64,000 nt of DNA, taken from Sanyastnella coralliicola (GTDB taxonomy: Bacteria; Bacteroidota; Bacteroidia; Flavobacteriales_D; Sanyastnellaceae). The notes beneath the pieces were generated by a model. That model was not told where the DNA came from, searched no databases, and saw only the letters and a program-made list of their open reading frames with translations. The stretch covers positions 1,009,501-1,073,500 of the forward strand of contig NZ_CP132543.1 of assembly GCF_030845195.1 (NCBI RefSeq), in the 5' to 3' direction. Position numbers and translations under genes: made by a program. This document shows, in pieces, positions 1 through 7,739 of this stretch (within the stretch, counting starts at the first letter, position 1; each line of letters opens with the position of its first letter).

Positions 1-477
1 TTCTTCAATCGTCATGTCTAGGTAACGGCCTCCACTATACGTCGTCTCAAAATTCGTTTCATCGGTAAATGGAATGAACAAGTAATTCTTGTACTGCTCA
101 TTCTCCATGAGCTGCAGGTTCTGGTAAACTGTCAGCTTGTACCTCTTTCCGTCGATTTTGAAAGACAAGGTTCCATAAGGACGGTACTTCGGAAGGCGGT
201 CTGTCGTCGTTTTCATTTCGAAGGTCTTGCCGTTGTCAATCGGCTTGAATGTAGCTTCAACACGAAAGTCCATGTTGATTTCGTAGTAAGGAATTCCCTT
301 GAACTCTTCAATGTGATCTTCCGGTAGAATTGATGTCTCTGGGTTGCTAAAGACGTTATCAATCGAGTCACGATAAGACGTGATGGTTTTTTCGTATCCG
401 GTTTGTCCGAGGGTCGTCCCCATCGCCAGGGTACACATGGTCAATGTGAGGACTTTCAAATAGTTAACCTTTTGCAT
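1..477 (-). CDS. DUF1684 family protein (C-terminus outside window)
   Basis: This reading frame runs from an ATG at 477 to the left edge without a stop (159 codons), so the C-terminus is missing. It opens with a hydrophobic segment ending in a signal-peptidase-like site (about residues 1-25), which suggests export. The rest matches the DUF1684 pattern: a F-K-G-I-P-Y-Y segment, the basic motif TTTDRLPKYRPYG, then VYQNLQL, PFTDETN and GGRYLD near the edge. The family is common in Bacteroidota and Actinobacteria and has no firmly assigned biochemical role. A -7-like element TATCTTTA lies upstream on the same strand. It is divergent from the gene at 548. Confidence 0.8.
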   Translation of the reverse strand, partial: MQKVNYLKVLTLTMCTLAMGTTLGQTGYEKTITSYRDSIDNVFSNPETSILPEDHIEEFKGIPYYEINMDFRVEATFKPIDNGKTFEMKTTTDRLPKYRPYGTLSFKIDGKRYKLTVYQNLQLMENEQYKNYLFIPFTDETNFETTYSGGRYLDMTIEE

Positions 478-498
478 GTATTCTTCGTAAAAGACCCT

Positions 499-527
499 TA
501 AAGATACGCATGCTTTATCACATGCGT
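499..527. promoter_or_regulatory. -7 element plus inverted repeat between divergent genes
   Basis: The minus strand reads TATCTTTA at 506-499, a Bacteroidota -7 variant, 22 nt before the DUF1684 start codon. Directly beside it is an inverted repeat ACGCATG-N8-CATGCGT (506-527). An inverted repeat abutting a promoter in a 70-bp divergent spacer looks like an operator. No regulator can be assigned to it from this window. Confidence 0.4.
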
Positions 528-547
528 CTAACCGAAACTTACTTACT

Positions 548-1207
548 ATGTCACTACGGCTACTCTCATTCTTTGGAGCGTTCCTCTTTTCTGGTTCTTT
601 GTTGGCTCAAGAACAGGGCTTTGCCTATTTGAATTGGGCTGATCTTCACGCTAACGCGGGAATTAGATCCGTCACGGTGGAACAAATCTTCTATAAGAAC
701 GATGTACCTGTAGATACCTGTTTGGTAAGTCGCGCTGAATTGGATGGGGAAGGCCGTCCGGTCATCTTCGAAAACTACTTCGCTTGTGGAAGGCTATTCA
801 GTCGTGAGGAAATCACATATACTTCTGACTCTACCTTGATCACTTACGCCTGTGTACCCACGCGATGGGAAACGTCACGTTTGGAGGTAACCCAAGATGA
901 CCAAGGTCGAATAAAGACACGCACATTCAACGGAGCGCAAGCCTGGAAAGACGAATTCGTATATGCCGATGACGGCAACATGGTCAAAGCCATTCGCTAC
1001 CAAAAGCAAGGCGAAGAATGGCAACCCGTTGAAATCAAAAAGTTCCTGAACAAGCGTGAAGACATGGAGCGTAGGGCAGAGAATAATCTCACCTACATCC
1101 ACGACCAACAGGGATTACTGTTGATTCACAACGTGTATAGCAATAGTGGACAACTTACCATGGTCAGAAAGTACTCTTACGAGTTCGAACACACGGTGAG
1201 CGAGTGA
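548..1207 (+). CDS. hypothetical secreted protein
   Basis: 219 residues with a clear signal peptide (about residues 1-20, cleavage after LLAQ). The mature part is soluble and rich in charged and aromatic residues. Its short strand-turn units such as YADDGNMVKAIRYQ and RKYSYEFE resemble RHS/YD-like or toxin_15-like beta units, but there is no convincing domain match. Two cysteines (in VDTCLVS and FACGRLF) may form a disulfide. The stop codon directly abuts the stop of the convergent ettA gene, with no spacer. Function unknown; a role in the periplasm or on the cell surface is inferred only from the signal peptide. Confidence 0.75.
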   Translation: MSLRLLSFFGAFLFSGSLLAQEQGFAYLNWADLHANAGIRSVTVEQIFYKNDVPVDTCLVSRAELDGEGRPVIFENYFACGRLFSREEITYTSDSTLITYACVPTRWETSRLEVTQDDQGRIKTRTFNGAQAWKDEFVYADDGNMVKAIRYQKQGEEWQPVEIKKFLNKREDMERRAENNLTYIHDQQGLLLIHNVYSNSGQLTMVRKYSYEFEHTVSE

Positions 1208-2893
1208 TTACTTAACCAGCTTCTTGTACTTGATTCGAGTAGGGCCTTGGTCTCCTAGGCGCTTCTTGCGATTCTCTTCGTAATCAGAGTACCCTCCTTC
1301 AAAAACATATACCTGGCTATCTCCTTCGAATGCCAAGATGTGCGTGCAGATGCGGTCTAGGAACCAACGGTCGTGACTAATGACAACGGCACATCCTGCG
1401 AAGTTTTCGATTCCTTCTTCCAATGCACGCAGTGTATTCACGTCGAGGTCGTTAGTAGGCTCATCGAGAAGGAGCACGTTGGCTTCTGTCTTTAGTGTCA
1501 TGGCAAGGTGCAAACGGTTGCGTTCACCTCCTGAAAGCACACCACACTTCTTCTGTTGATCAGAACCGTTGAAGTTAAACTTCGACACGTAAGCACGGGC
1601 GTTGACAATCTGCCCTCCGATTTCAATTTGTTCGTTCCCACCAGAGATGACTTCGTAAACTGATTTCTCAGGATCGATGTCTTTGTGACGCTGGTCAACG
1701 TAACCGATCTTCACTGTTTCACCGATGGTGATGTTTCCATCATCTGGCTCTTCTTCTCCCATGATAATCTTGAAGAGGGTGGTTTTACCTGCACCGTTTG
1801 GTCCGATAATACCTACGATACCTGCAGGTGGCAGTGAAAAGCTGAGGTTTTCATAGAGGAGCTTATCTCCGTATGCCTTCGTCAGCGTTTCGGCATCAAT
1901 CACGTTGTTTCCAAGACGTGGACCATTCGGGATAGGCAGTTGCAGCTTAGCTTCTTTATCCTTCCCTTGCTGGCTCATCAACTTGTCATAGTTGTTCAGA
2001 CGTGCTTTGCTCTTCGCTTGACGTCCTTTCGGGTTCATACGCACCCAATCCAACTCTCGCTCAAGTTCTTTCTTGCGCTTAGACTCTTGCTTCTCTTCTT
2101 GGGCGAGGCGCTTCGCTTTTTGATCCAACCAAGAGCTGTAGTTTCCTTTCCATGGGATACCCTCACCACGATCAAGCTCAAGAATCCATCCAGCTACGTT
2201 GTCTAGGAAGTAACGGTCGTGTGTTACGGCGATTACGGTTCCCTTGTAACGCTGAAGGTGTTGTTCTAACCACTGCACTGATTCCGCATCAAGGTGGTTG
2301 GTAGGCTCATCAAGTAAGAGCACATCAGGTTGCTTCAACAACAAGCGACAAAGTGCTACGCGGCGACGTTCACCTCCAGAGAGTTCGCTGATCTTTTGAT
2401 CTTCTGGCGGTGTACGAAGAGCGTCCATCGCGATGGCCAACTTCGTGTCCAACTCCCATGCGTCGAGTGCGTCAATCTTGTCTTGAACCTCCGCTTGGCG
2501 ATCCATCAAGTTCTGCATCTTGTCAGGGTCGTTCAAGATCTCTTCATCCATGAATTTGTTGTTGATCTCCTCGTACTCTTTCAAGATATCTACGATCTCC
2601 TGAGTACCTTCTTCAACGACTTCACGAACGGTCTTATTCTCATCCAACTTTGGTTCCTGAGGGAGGTAACCAACAGTATATCCATCAGACCAAACAACAT
2701 CTCCTTGGTAAGCTTCGTCAAGTCCTGCGATAATCTTCATCACCGTTGACTTACCGGAACCATTGGCACCGATGATACCAATCTTCGCACCGTAGAAGAA
2801 GGAGAGGTAAATGTCTTTTAGAATGTGTTTTCCTTGAGGAGTGGTCTTATTGATTTTGACCATGGAAAAGATGACCTTCTGATCGTCTGACAT
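1208..2893 (-). CDS. ettA: ABC-F translation factor EttA
   Basis: 561 residues, the usual EttA length. There are two ABC ATPase domains in one chain and no membrane segments. Domain 1 has Walker A GANGSGKST (about 42-50), signature LSGGERRRVAL and Walker B LLLDEPTNHLD. Domain 2 has GPNGAGKTT, LSGGERNRLHL and LLLDEPTNDLD. The insert between them (KRKKELERELDWVRMNPKGRQAK) is the family P-site tRNA-interaction linker, and the RMNPKGRQAKSKAR stretch is typical of EttA. In E. coli, EttA binds the ribosomal E site and gates the first translocation step according to the ATP/ADP ratio. It appears monocistronic, with a -7 element TATCTTCG 20 nt before the ATG. Confidence 0.95.
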   Translation of the reverse strand: MSDDQKVIFSMVKINKTTPQGKHILKDIYLSFFYGAKIGIIGANGSGKSTVMKIIAGLDEAYQGDVVWSDGYTVGYLPQEPKLDENKTVREVVEEGTQEIVDILKEYEEINNKFMDEEILNDPDKMQNLMDRQAEVQDKIDALDAWELDTKLAIAMDALRTPPEDQKISELSGGERRRVALCRLLLKQPDVLLLDEPTNHLDAESVQWLEQHLQRYKGTVIAVTHDRYFLDNVAGWILELDRGEGIPWKGNYSSWLDQKAKRLAQEEKQESKRKKELERELDWVRMNPKGRQAKSKARLNNYDKLMSQQGKDKEAKLQLPIPNGPRLGNNVIDAETLTKAYGDKLLYENLSFSLPPAGIVGIIGPNGAGKTTLFKIIMGEEEPDDGNITIGETVKIGYVDQRHKDIDPEKSVYEVISGGNEQIEIGGQIVNARAYVSKFNFNGSDQQKKCGVLSGGERNRLHLAMTLKTEANVLLLDEPTNDLDVNTLRALEEGIENFAGCAVVISHDRWFLDRICTHILAFEGDSQVYVFEGGYSDYEENRKKRLGDQGPTRIKYKKLVK

Positions 2894-2912
2894 AGCATTT
2901 TGGGTTGGGTGG

Positions 2913-2920
2913 CGAAGATA
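2913..2920 (-). promoter_or_regulatory. -7 promoter element of ettA
   Basis: TATCTTCG on the minus strand, a one-base variant of the Bacteroidota TAnnTTTG element, 19 nt before the ettA ATG at 2893. No clear -33 TTTG was seen. Confidence 0.45.
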
Positions 2921-2949
2921 GGGAAAATGATCTTCGGGATGTCTTGAGA

Positions 2950-3075
2950 GGAACGCGGATTGCGGAACGCGGAACGCGGAAAACAGATTGCGGATCGAGG
3001 AACGCGGTAATTGGTGTAAGGTTTTTAGTTCTTAGTGATTGGTTATCGTTTATCGTTTATCGATTATCGATTCTT
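2950..3075. repeat. degenerate 7-bp tandem repeat array A
   Basis: Eighteen consecutive heptads can be read without losing phase. Copies of GGAACGC and GGATTGC (2950-3005) drift to GGTAATT and GGTTTTT, then AGTTCTT, then GTTTATC (3048-3061), GATTATC and GATTCTT. Nearly every heptad begins with G or A. The same order of heptad types occurs in the array at 7171-7352. It lies between the divergent genes ettA and 3155 and probably does not encode protein. It resembles the degenerate heptanucleotide (STRR) repeats known from cyanobacteria. Confidence 0.8.
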
Positions 3076-3154
3076 TGTCCCCCTGAACGATTCCTTTTTT
3101 CAAGTGTACAGCAGATAACACGGGCGCTTTTGCCTCTTTGTTTACCGTCTGCCT

Positions 3155-4114
3155 ATGAAATCTTTCATGCTTGTTATCGGCTTTGTATTGACCTTTCTTG
3201 GTGCTTCTGCTCAAGGGTCCATCTTTTACCCATATGATTCTATTCCGAAGGAATTGCCGAATGTCATTTACTATGAATTTATCCATGGCGTTCAGTTGAT
3301 TGAAGTTGATCATTTGGGTGCGTATTGGCATGGGGTGCATATGGCGGATATGGCTTATCCCAGAGCCTTGTCTGCTGCCGTTGATGTGCCCAAACCAGTG
3401 TCGAATGAATACTATGTACGTGATACTCTAGGGCACATTACTAAAAGCTACAGTAGTCATCATAGCCTAGCTTATTTGGATTCACTTTTTGCTGAGATAC
3501 CGATTGATATTGACACAACTCCGATCAATGAGAAGACCTATTTCTCTATTTCAAACAAGTTCGGTGGAATTGACCGGGTAGATTTCTACGGAGATTGGCG
3601 AAATGAAGACCTCGCCTACGGATTAATTAATGGGAGGGGAGAACAGGTTCTTCCTACAGAATATCAACTCATACAAATAACCAATGGCGGGTTCAATCTT
3701 ATGAAAGATGGCCAGTGGGGCTTGATGAGTCAAGACTTCAAGATGCTTACGGAATTCAAATACGACATGATCACCACCTATCCATTTGAGAACGCTTCGA
3801 TATCTGAGATTACCTATTTCAAGAAAGGGAATAAATATAGTGCGTTTCGTGTGGAGGGAAGAGATGAGGTCATTGAAGTTCCTTTCTATGAAGATTTGAA
3901 TACCAGTGTTCTCTTCATAGAACATGAGTATTTGCTCTTTTCATCAAACAGACAAAGAGGACTTATCGATTTTGAAGGGGAAGTCATCTTACCTGCAGAA
4001 TACGATTACATCTTCTTCACGAACAATACAAATTGCACCGATATGCCATGTCTTAAGCTTGTGAAAGGTGCACAAGAGGAATTCCTCCAACCAGAAGTCC
4101 TACGAAGGCCGTAG
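3155..4114 (+). CDS. secreted WG-repeat protein
   Basis: 319 residues with a signal peptide (residues 1-20, ending ASAQ). The C-terminal half has WG/KWG-type beta-propeller repeats, recognisable as GLINGRGEQVLPTEY, WGLMSQDFKMLTEFKYD and GLIDFEGEVILPAEYDYI, about 60 residues apart. The N-terminal half (residues 25-150) has no recognised domain. WG repeats form propeller-like beta units of unknown ligand specificity and are frequent in exported Bacteroidota proteins. Transcription ends at the hairpin 4169-4192, shared with the convergent gene at 4213. Confidence 0.75.
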   Translation: MKSFMLVIGFVLTFLGASAQGSIFYPYDSIPKELPNVIYYEFIHGVQLIEVDHLGAYWHGVHMADMAYPRALSAAVDVPKPVSNEYYVRDTLGHITKSYSSHHSLAYLDSLFAEIPIDIDTTPINEKTYFSISNKFGGIDRVDFYGDWRNEDLAYGLINGRGEQVLPTEYQLIQITNGGFNLMKDGQWGLMSQDFKMLTEFKYDMITTYPFENASISEITYFKKGNKYSAFRVEGRDEVIEVPFYEDLNTSVLFIEHEYLLFSSNRQRGLIDFEGEVILPAEYDYIFFTNNTNCTDMPCLKLVKGAQEEFLQPEVLRRP

Positions 4115-4117
4115 ACC

Positions 4118-4165
4118 GTATGCTGTATACAGTAGGCAGCATACTGCATACCGCATACAGCCTAC
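4118..4165. repeat. 7-bp repeat array with internal dyad symmetry
   Basis: Seven heptads in phase: GTATGCT, GTATACA, GTAGGCA, GCATACT, GCATACC, GCATACA and GCCTAC. The first units are approximate reverse complements of the later ones (GTATGC against GCATAC), so the stretch can also fold on itself. It lies in the 3' spacer of the WG-repeat gene, just before the terminator. Confidence 0.6.
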
Positions 4166-4168
4166 AAA

Positions 4169-4192
4169 AAAGCCCCGCGATTGCGGGGCTTT
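4169..4192. terminator. bidirectional rho-independent terminator
   Basis: Perfect 10-bp stem AAAGCCCCGC / GCGGGGCTTT with a GATT loop, A-rich on one side and T-rich on the other. It serves the convergent genes at 3155 (+) and 4213 (-). Confidence 0.85.
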
Positions 4193-4212
4193 CATATCCT
4201 TGGAAGTAATCC

Positions 4213-4935
4213 TTATTGGATCACTAGTCGCTTGCGTAGTGTTCCTACTTCGATGAAGTAGATTCCGCTTGTTAGAGCTGAAGTATCTACTGTCAATAGA
4301 GAAGTAGTTGTGTTCTCACGAGCCATTACCTTTCCAGTAAGGTCGTAGATCGTGTATGAACCTCCATTTTGTGATTCGAAGTCGATGGTCACTTGAGTTG
4401 TTGCTGGGTTAGGGAACACATTGAAAGAAGATGTTGCCAATTCAGCTACTGATACTATCTGGAATTGCTCGTCGCAATCACCAAATAGAACGTCCATGTA
4501 AACTTCGTTTGAAGGGTCAGAGATGTCGTAGTAGTATAGTCTCCAAGCTGATCCCTCACCTGAGTAGGTGTCATCAACTGCTGACCACGTACCATCGTTC
4601 ACCCAAAGGTGAGCTGTAAGGTCTGTTGTAGATTCTCCAGGACCAATTTGTACTAGAGCACCACCGGCTTCAATAGCAGTGTCTACATCGTAAGGACCGT
4701 GACATAGCAAACCGAAACAAAATTGAACTCCTGTTCCATCATCAGCATGGCAACGACGTTCCAAACGAACTGCCAAACTAACCGCTTCAGTGCCATTGTT
4801 CGTCAGTGTCACTTCACCGTAATCGAACCCACCATCCACAGAAAAATCAAAGAAGTCTTCAGAGAGCTGTAGGCTCTGGCCGTAAGACAATACGCCAACA
4901 CAAAGGGCGAAAAAAGTAAGGTACACGTGTTTCAT
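4213..4935 (-). CDS. T9SS-sorted secreted protein, paralogue of 5063
   Basis: 240 residues with a signal peptide (1-20, LSYGQ). The central region (25-165) looks like an immunoglobulin-like beta-sandwich with the cysteine pattern RRC-x(9-12)-FCFGLLC and a later FGDC. The last 75 residues are a type A Por/T9SS sorting tail: FNVFPNPATTQVTI, YTIYDLTGKV, GIYFIEVG and KRLVIQ. T9SS exports such proteins across the outer membrane and usually anchors them to the surface. The same layout, including the cysteines, recurs in the next gene, so the two are tandem duplicates. The target of the sandwich domain is unknown. Confidence 0.85.
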   Translation of the reverse strand: MKHVYLTFFALCVGVLSYGQSLQLSEDFFDFSVDGGFDYGEVTLTNNGTEAVSLAVRLERRCHADDGTGVQFCFGLLCHGPYDVDTAIEAGGALVQIGPGESTTDLTAHLWVNDGTWSAVDDTYSGEGSAWRLYYYDISDPSNEVYMDVLFGDCDEQFQIVSVAELATSSFNVFPNPATTQVTIDFESQNGGSYTIYDLTGKVMARENTTTSLLTVDTSALTSGIYFIEVGTLRKRLVIQ

Positions 4936-4951
4936 AAATGCAAGTTTGACT

Positions 4952-4959
4952 TAAAGATA
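4952..4959 (-). promoter_or_regulatory. -7 promoter element of the T9SS gene at 4213
   Basis: TATCTTTA on the minus strand, 16 nt before the ATG at 4935. The last base departs from the TAnnTTTG consensus, as it does ahead of the DUF1684 gene. Confidence 0.35.
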
Positions 4960-5062
4960 CACAGAAGCTACTTCCATAGGAAGTTAAACTACTTTAATCT
5001 TTGGATTCCATTCTGGGCTCAATTCGGCCCGAAAAGACGTCAAACTGAAGAAACAGCGGAGC

Positions 5063-5749
5063 TTAGCGAATCACTAATCTTTTACGGATACCATCTACCT
5101 CGATAAAGTAAAGTCCTGAAAGCAGATGACTCGTTTCAACCGTAATTCGAGATGAAGAGGTGTTCTCTGCGGCCACTACCTTTCCTGTAAGGTCGTAGAT
5201 CTTGTACGATGCTTGATTGGTTGTTTCAAAGTCAATCGTGATCATGTTATCTGCTGGGTTCGGGAAGAACTTAAAAGACGTCTGCTGGAACTCTTCTACT
5301 GAAACCACCACGAATTCCTCAGAACAATCACCGAAAATGACATCGACATAAGCTTGGTCTGCTGGGTTGTCAGCGTTGTAGTACACCATTCTCCAAGCTG
5401 AACCTTCACCAGCGTAATCAGCTAAGTGGATAGCAATTTCATTGGTAGTGCCTCCTGGCTCTAGTTCGAAATGAAAGTTTGATGGAGCTTCTGTATTCGC
5501 CTGAATGCCTGGCAAACATGTACCTGGGAAACACCAATCCACGCTTGACTGATCAAAAGCATAGCAACGCACTTGAATTTGCGGAACTACGGTGATCGTC
5601 TCTGAAGACACGTTTGTCAATGTGATCTGCTCATATTCTACACCGGCATCTGGTGCAACTTCAACAAGCGACTCAGTAACTTCGAGGCTTTGGGCGATAG
5701 CGCCCATCGAGAAGATAATTGCGAGGGTTGAGAGTAGAAGGTGTTTCAT
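5063..5749 (-). CDS. T9SS-sorted secreted protein, paralogue of 4213
   Basis: 228 residues with a signal peptide ending GAIAQ. It shares with its downstream neighbour the segment order VRCYAF...WCFPGTC, the GEGSAWRMVYY strand and the FGDCSEEF motif. It ends in a type A T9SS tail (FKFFPNPADNMITIDF, YKIYDLTGKV, GLYFIEVDG, KRLVIR). The 127-bp spacer to 4213 has its own -7-like element, so each copy may have its own promoter. The tails are more alike than the N-terminal thirds, consistent with divergence of the exposed domain after duplication. Confidence 0.85.
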   Translation of the reverse strand: MKHLLLSTLAIIFSMGAIAQSLEVTESLVEVAPDAGVEYEQITLTNVSSETITVVPQIQVRCYAFDQSSVDWCFPGTCLPGIQANTEAPSNFHFELEPGGTTNEIAIHLADYAGEGSAWRMVYYNADNPADQAYVDVIFGDCSEEFVVVSVEEFQQTSFKFFPNPADNMITIDFETTNQASYKIYDLTGKVVAAENTSSSRITVETSHLLSGLYFIEVDGIRKRLVIR

Positions 5750-5822
5750 GTCTTAGCGTTTACCCGAATATACCAAATCACACGCAAAGCAGACCTTCCT
5801 TTTCGCTTACAATCTTGTAGTA

Positions 5823-7091
5823 CTAAGCTGATTGCAACTCCAAAAGCGTAATCTCTGGCCACATTCCAACACGGCCAGGGAAGCCAAGAAATCCAAAGCC
5901 ACGGTTCACGTGCAAATGCTGTTCACCTTCGGTGTATAATCCACCCCAACGCTTGTACCGCAAGCGTGCAGGGGAGAACTTCAATCCAATCGATGGGATT
6001 TCGATTCCCATCTGCATCCCGTGGGTATGTCCGCTCAAGGTGAGTTGAATCTCTTCTTTACCATTGACTTGCTCTTCCCAGTGGGTAGGGTCATGCGACA
6101 TCAAAATTCGTGAAGGAACATCTTCAGTGCCTACCATTGCCTTCGCAAGGTCACCTTGTTGCTTGAATCCTTTCCCCCAGTTCTCGACTCCTATAAGTGC
6201 TACTTTCTCACCTTTCACATTGAGGATGCGGTTCTCATTCAAAAGAAGATCAAAGCCCATCTCTTGATGGATTTCAGGTAAGCGTGTCCGACTAAACAAC
6301 ACCTGTTCCTCAGTCAGGTTACCGTAATCCGCGTAATCGTGGTTTCCTAGAATAGAATACTTACCGTACTTCGCCTTCAATTCTTTGAATACCGGAATCC
6401 ATGGCTCGGCTTCAGAGCTTTCAATGTTGACCAAATCACCTGTGAACAAGATAAGGTCAGGGTTCAGGTCGTTGATCATTTTGATCCCCTTACGCACGTC
6501 TTCGAATTGCTCAAAGAAGCTTCCCAAGTGGGCATCACTGATCTGAACCACTTTCATACCGTCAAAGGCCGATGGTAAGTTCTTCATTGCCACCTTATGG
6601 TCAAGCACACGGAAAGCAAAGCGTCCTTTCGTTACCCCATAAAGGAAACTCACGAAGGTGAGACCTGCAGTCACTTGCCCGATACGTGTCAAGAAGGTCG
6701 CACGAGAAATACCTTTCCCTTCTAATCCTTCGCCACTAGATCCACTAAATGCCTTGACTCCCCATTGCACGAGGTATCGCAAATCATCAATCAAATGGAA
6801 AGCCCCCAAAATTACTTTCGGAGCCCAAAGCACCATAAATGCGGCCATCGCAAACATCAACCATTGTGGATGTTCCGTTCTCCATGCCCTGAAATTCAGC
6901 ATGGCCATGATCGTCAAAGCGAAAGTGAATACGGTAATGATCCAGTAAATCCAGTAAAACACCGTGCGCCAAATAGACGTCCAGTCCTTCAAGCTGACAT
7001 GTATCCCCTTAAATCCGTAGATCTCGACCAATACGAGAACCGCGATGAATATGATAAATCCCAAAATTGCTCCTATTACGTTGCCTCTCAT
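5823..7091 (-). CDS. membrane-anchored metallophosphoesterase
   Basis: 422 residues. The N-terminal third carries about four membrane segments (residues 4-25, 46-65, 77-100 and about 135-150). The remainder is a calcineurin-like phosphoesterase with metal-binding motifs SDAHLGS (185-191), FTGDLVN (216-222), GNHDY (249-253) and SGHTHG near residue 350. The arrangement matches YaeI/YkuE-like phosphodiesterases, which have been linked to envelope phospholipid or lipid A precursor hydrolysis; the substrate here is not evident. I chose the ATG at 7091; an in-frame TTG lies four codons upstream. The spacer to dgkA at 7368 contains a heptad repeat array. Confidence 0.88.
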   Translation of the reverse strand: MRGNVIGAILGFIIFIAVLVLVEIYGFKGIHVSLKDWTSIWRTVFYWIYWIITVFTFALTIMAMLNFRAWRTEHPQWLMFAMAAFMVLWAPKVILGAFHLIDDLRYLVQWGVKAFSGSSGEGLEGKGISRATFLTRIGQVTAGLTFVSFLYGVTKGRFAFRVLDHKVAMKNLPSAFDGMKVVQISDAHLGSFFEQFEDVRKGIKMINDLNPDLILFTGDLVNIESSEAEPWIPVFKELKAKYGKYSILGNHDYADYGNLTEEQVLFSRTRLPEIHQEMGFDLLLNENRILNVKGEKVALIGVENWGKGFKQQGDLAKAMVGTEDVPSRILMSHDPTHWEEQVNGKEEIQLTLSGHTHGMQMGIEIPSIGLKFSPARLRYKRWGGLYTEGEQHLHVNRGFGFLGFPGRVGMWPEITLLELQSA

Positions 7092-7170
7092 TGCAACTTG
7101 CAAAGTTAGATTTCAAACTGATAGTCAAGCGAGTTGTTCACAAAGATTGTGGAATGCCTTCTGCGAAGGA

Positions 7171-7352
7171 GGCTTATGGCTTATGGCCTAAGGCTTATGG
7201 ATCTTTTACCGTGGAATGTGGAATGTGGAATGTGGAACGCGGAACGCGGATTGCGGTTATTGGTCTTTGGTTATTAGTTGTTGGTCTTTGGTTCCTAGTT
7301 ATCGTTTATAGATTATCGTTTATCGATTCTAGACCCTCGTCTCTCGTCTAGT
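7171..7352. repeat. degenerate 7-bp tandem repeat array B
   Basis: Twenty-six heptads in unbroken phase. GGCTTAT (7171-7198) passes to GGAATGT three times (7213-7233), GGAACGC twice, GGATTGC, GGTTATT and GGTCTTT, AGTTATC, GTTTATC, GATTATC, GATTCTA, GACCCTC and GTCTCTC. From GGAACGC onward it follows the same sequence of heptad types as the array at 2950. It fills the spacer between the divergent genes 5823 and dgkA and ends just before a TACCTTTA element (7357-7364) ahead of dgkA. Confidence 0.8.
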
Positions 7353-7367
7353 TCGTACCTTTATATC

Positions 7368-7739
7368 ATGTCCAACAAAAAATTTAGTTTGCGTGATCGT
7401 CTGAAGAGCTTTTCTCATGCTTTTCGCGGGATCAACAGTGCATTGCTGTCTGAACATAATATGTGGATACACATGATTGCGGCAGTGGTGGTGATTTTCC
7501 TTGGACTGTTCTTTAACGTTACCAAGACGGAATGGCTGATTTTGTTGCTGTGTATTGGAGTGGTGCTGGCGGCGGAGCTATTTAATACAGCCATAGAAGA
7601 GTTAGCGAATGCCATTACGCAAGAACAGAACGAGAGGATAGGTAGGGCGAAGGATGTTGCGGCTGGTGCAGTACTGGTTGTGGCGATCACAGCAGCTGTT
7701 GTTGGGGTTTTGGTATTGCTGCCTTACTTCATGAAGTAG
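7368..7739 (+). CDS. dgkA: diacylglycerol kinase / undecaprenol kinase
   Basis: 123 residues, standard for the small membrane kinase family. Three membrane helices (about 33-50, 56-76 and 98-120) follow a short amphipathic N-terminus (RLKSFSHAFRGI). The family signature AELFNTAIEELANAIT with the following KDVAAGAVLV carries the conserved Glu, Asn and Asp residues of the active site. The enzyme phosphorylates diacylglycerol in Gram-negatives or undecaprenol in relatives, feeding phospholipid or cell-wall carrier recycling. The lipid substrate cannot be settled from sequence alone. Its stop abuts the stop of the convergent ABC operon. Confidence 0.93.
   Translation: MSNKKFSLRDRLKSFSHAFRGINSALLSEHNMWIHMIAAVVVIFLGLFFNVTKTEWLILLLCIGVVLAAELFNTAIEELANAITQEQNERIGRAKDVAAGAVLVVAITAAVVGVLVLLPYFMK

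Noticed and set aside
2905-3237. Plus-strand frame across the heptad array
   Set aside because: Composition follows the 7-bp repeats, and the true gene starts at 3155 in another frame with a signal peptide.
7067-7351. Plus-strand frame across heptad array B
   Set aside because: It is a translation of GGAATGT/GGAACGC repeats with no protein-like features, and ends ahead of dgkA.
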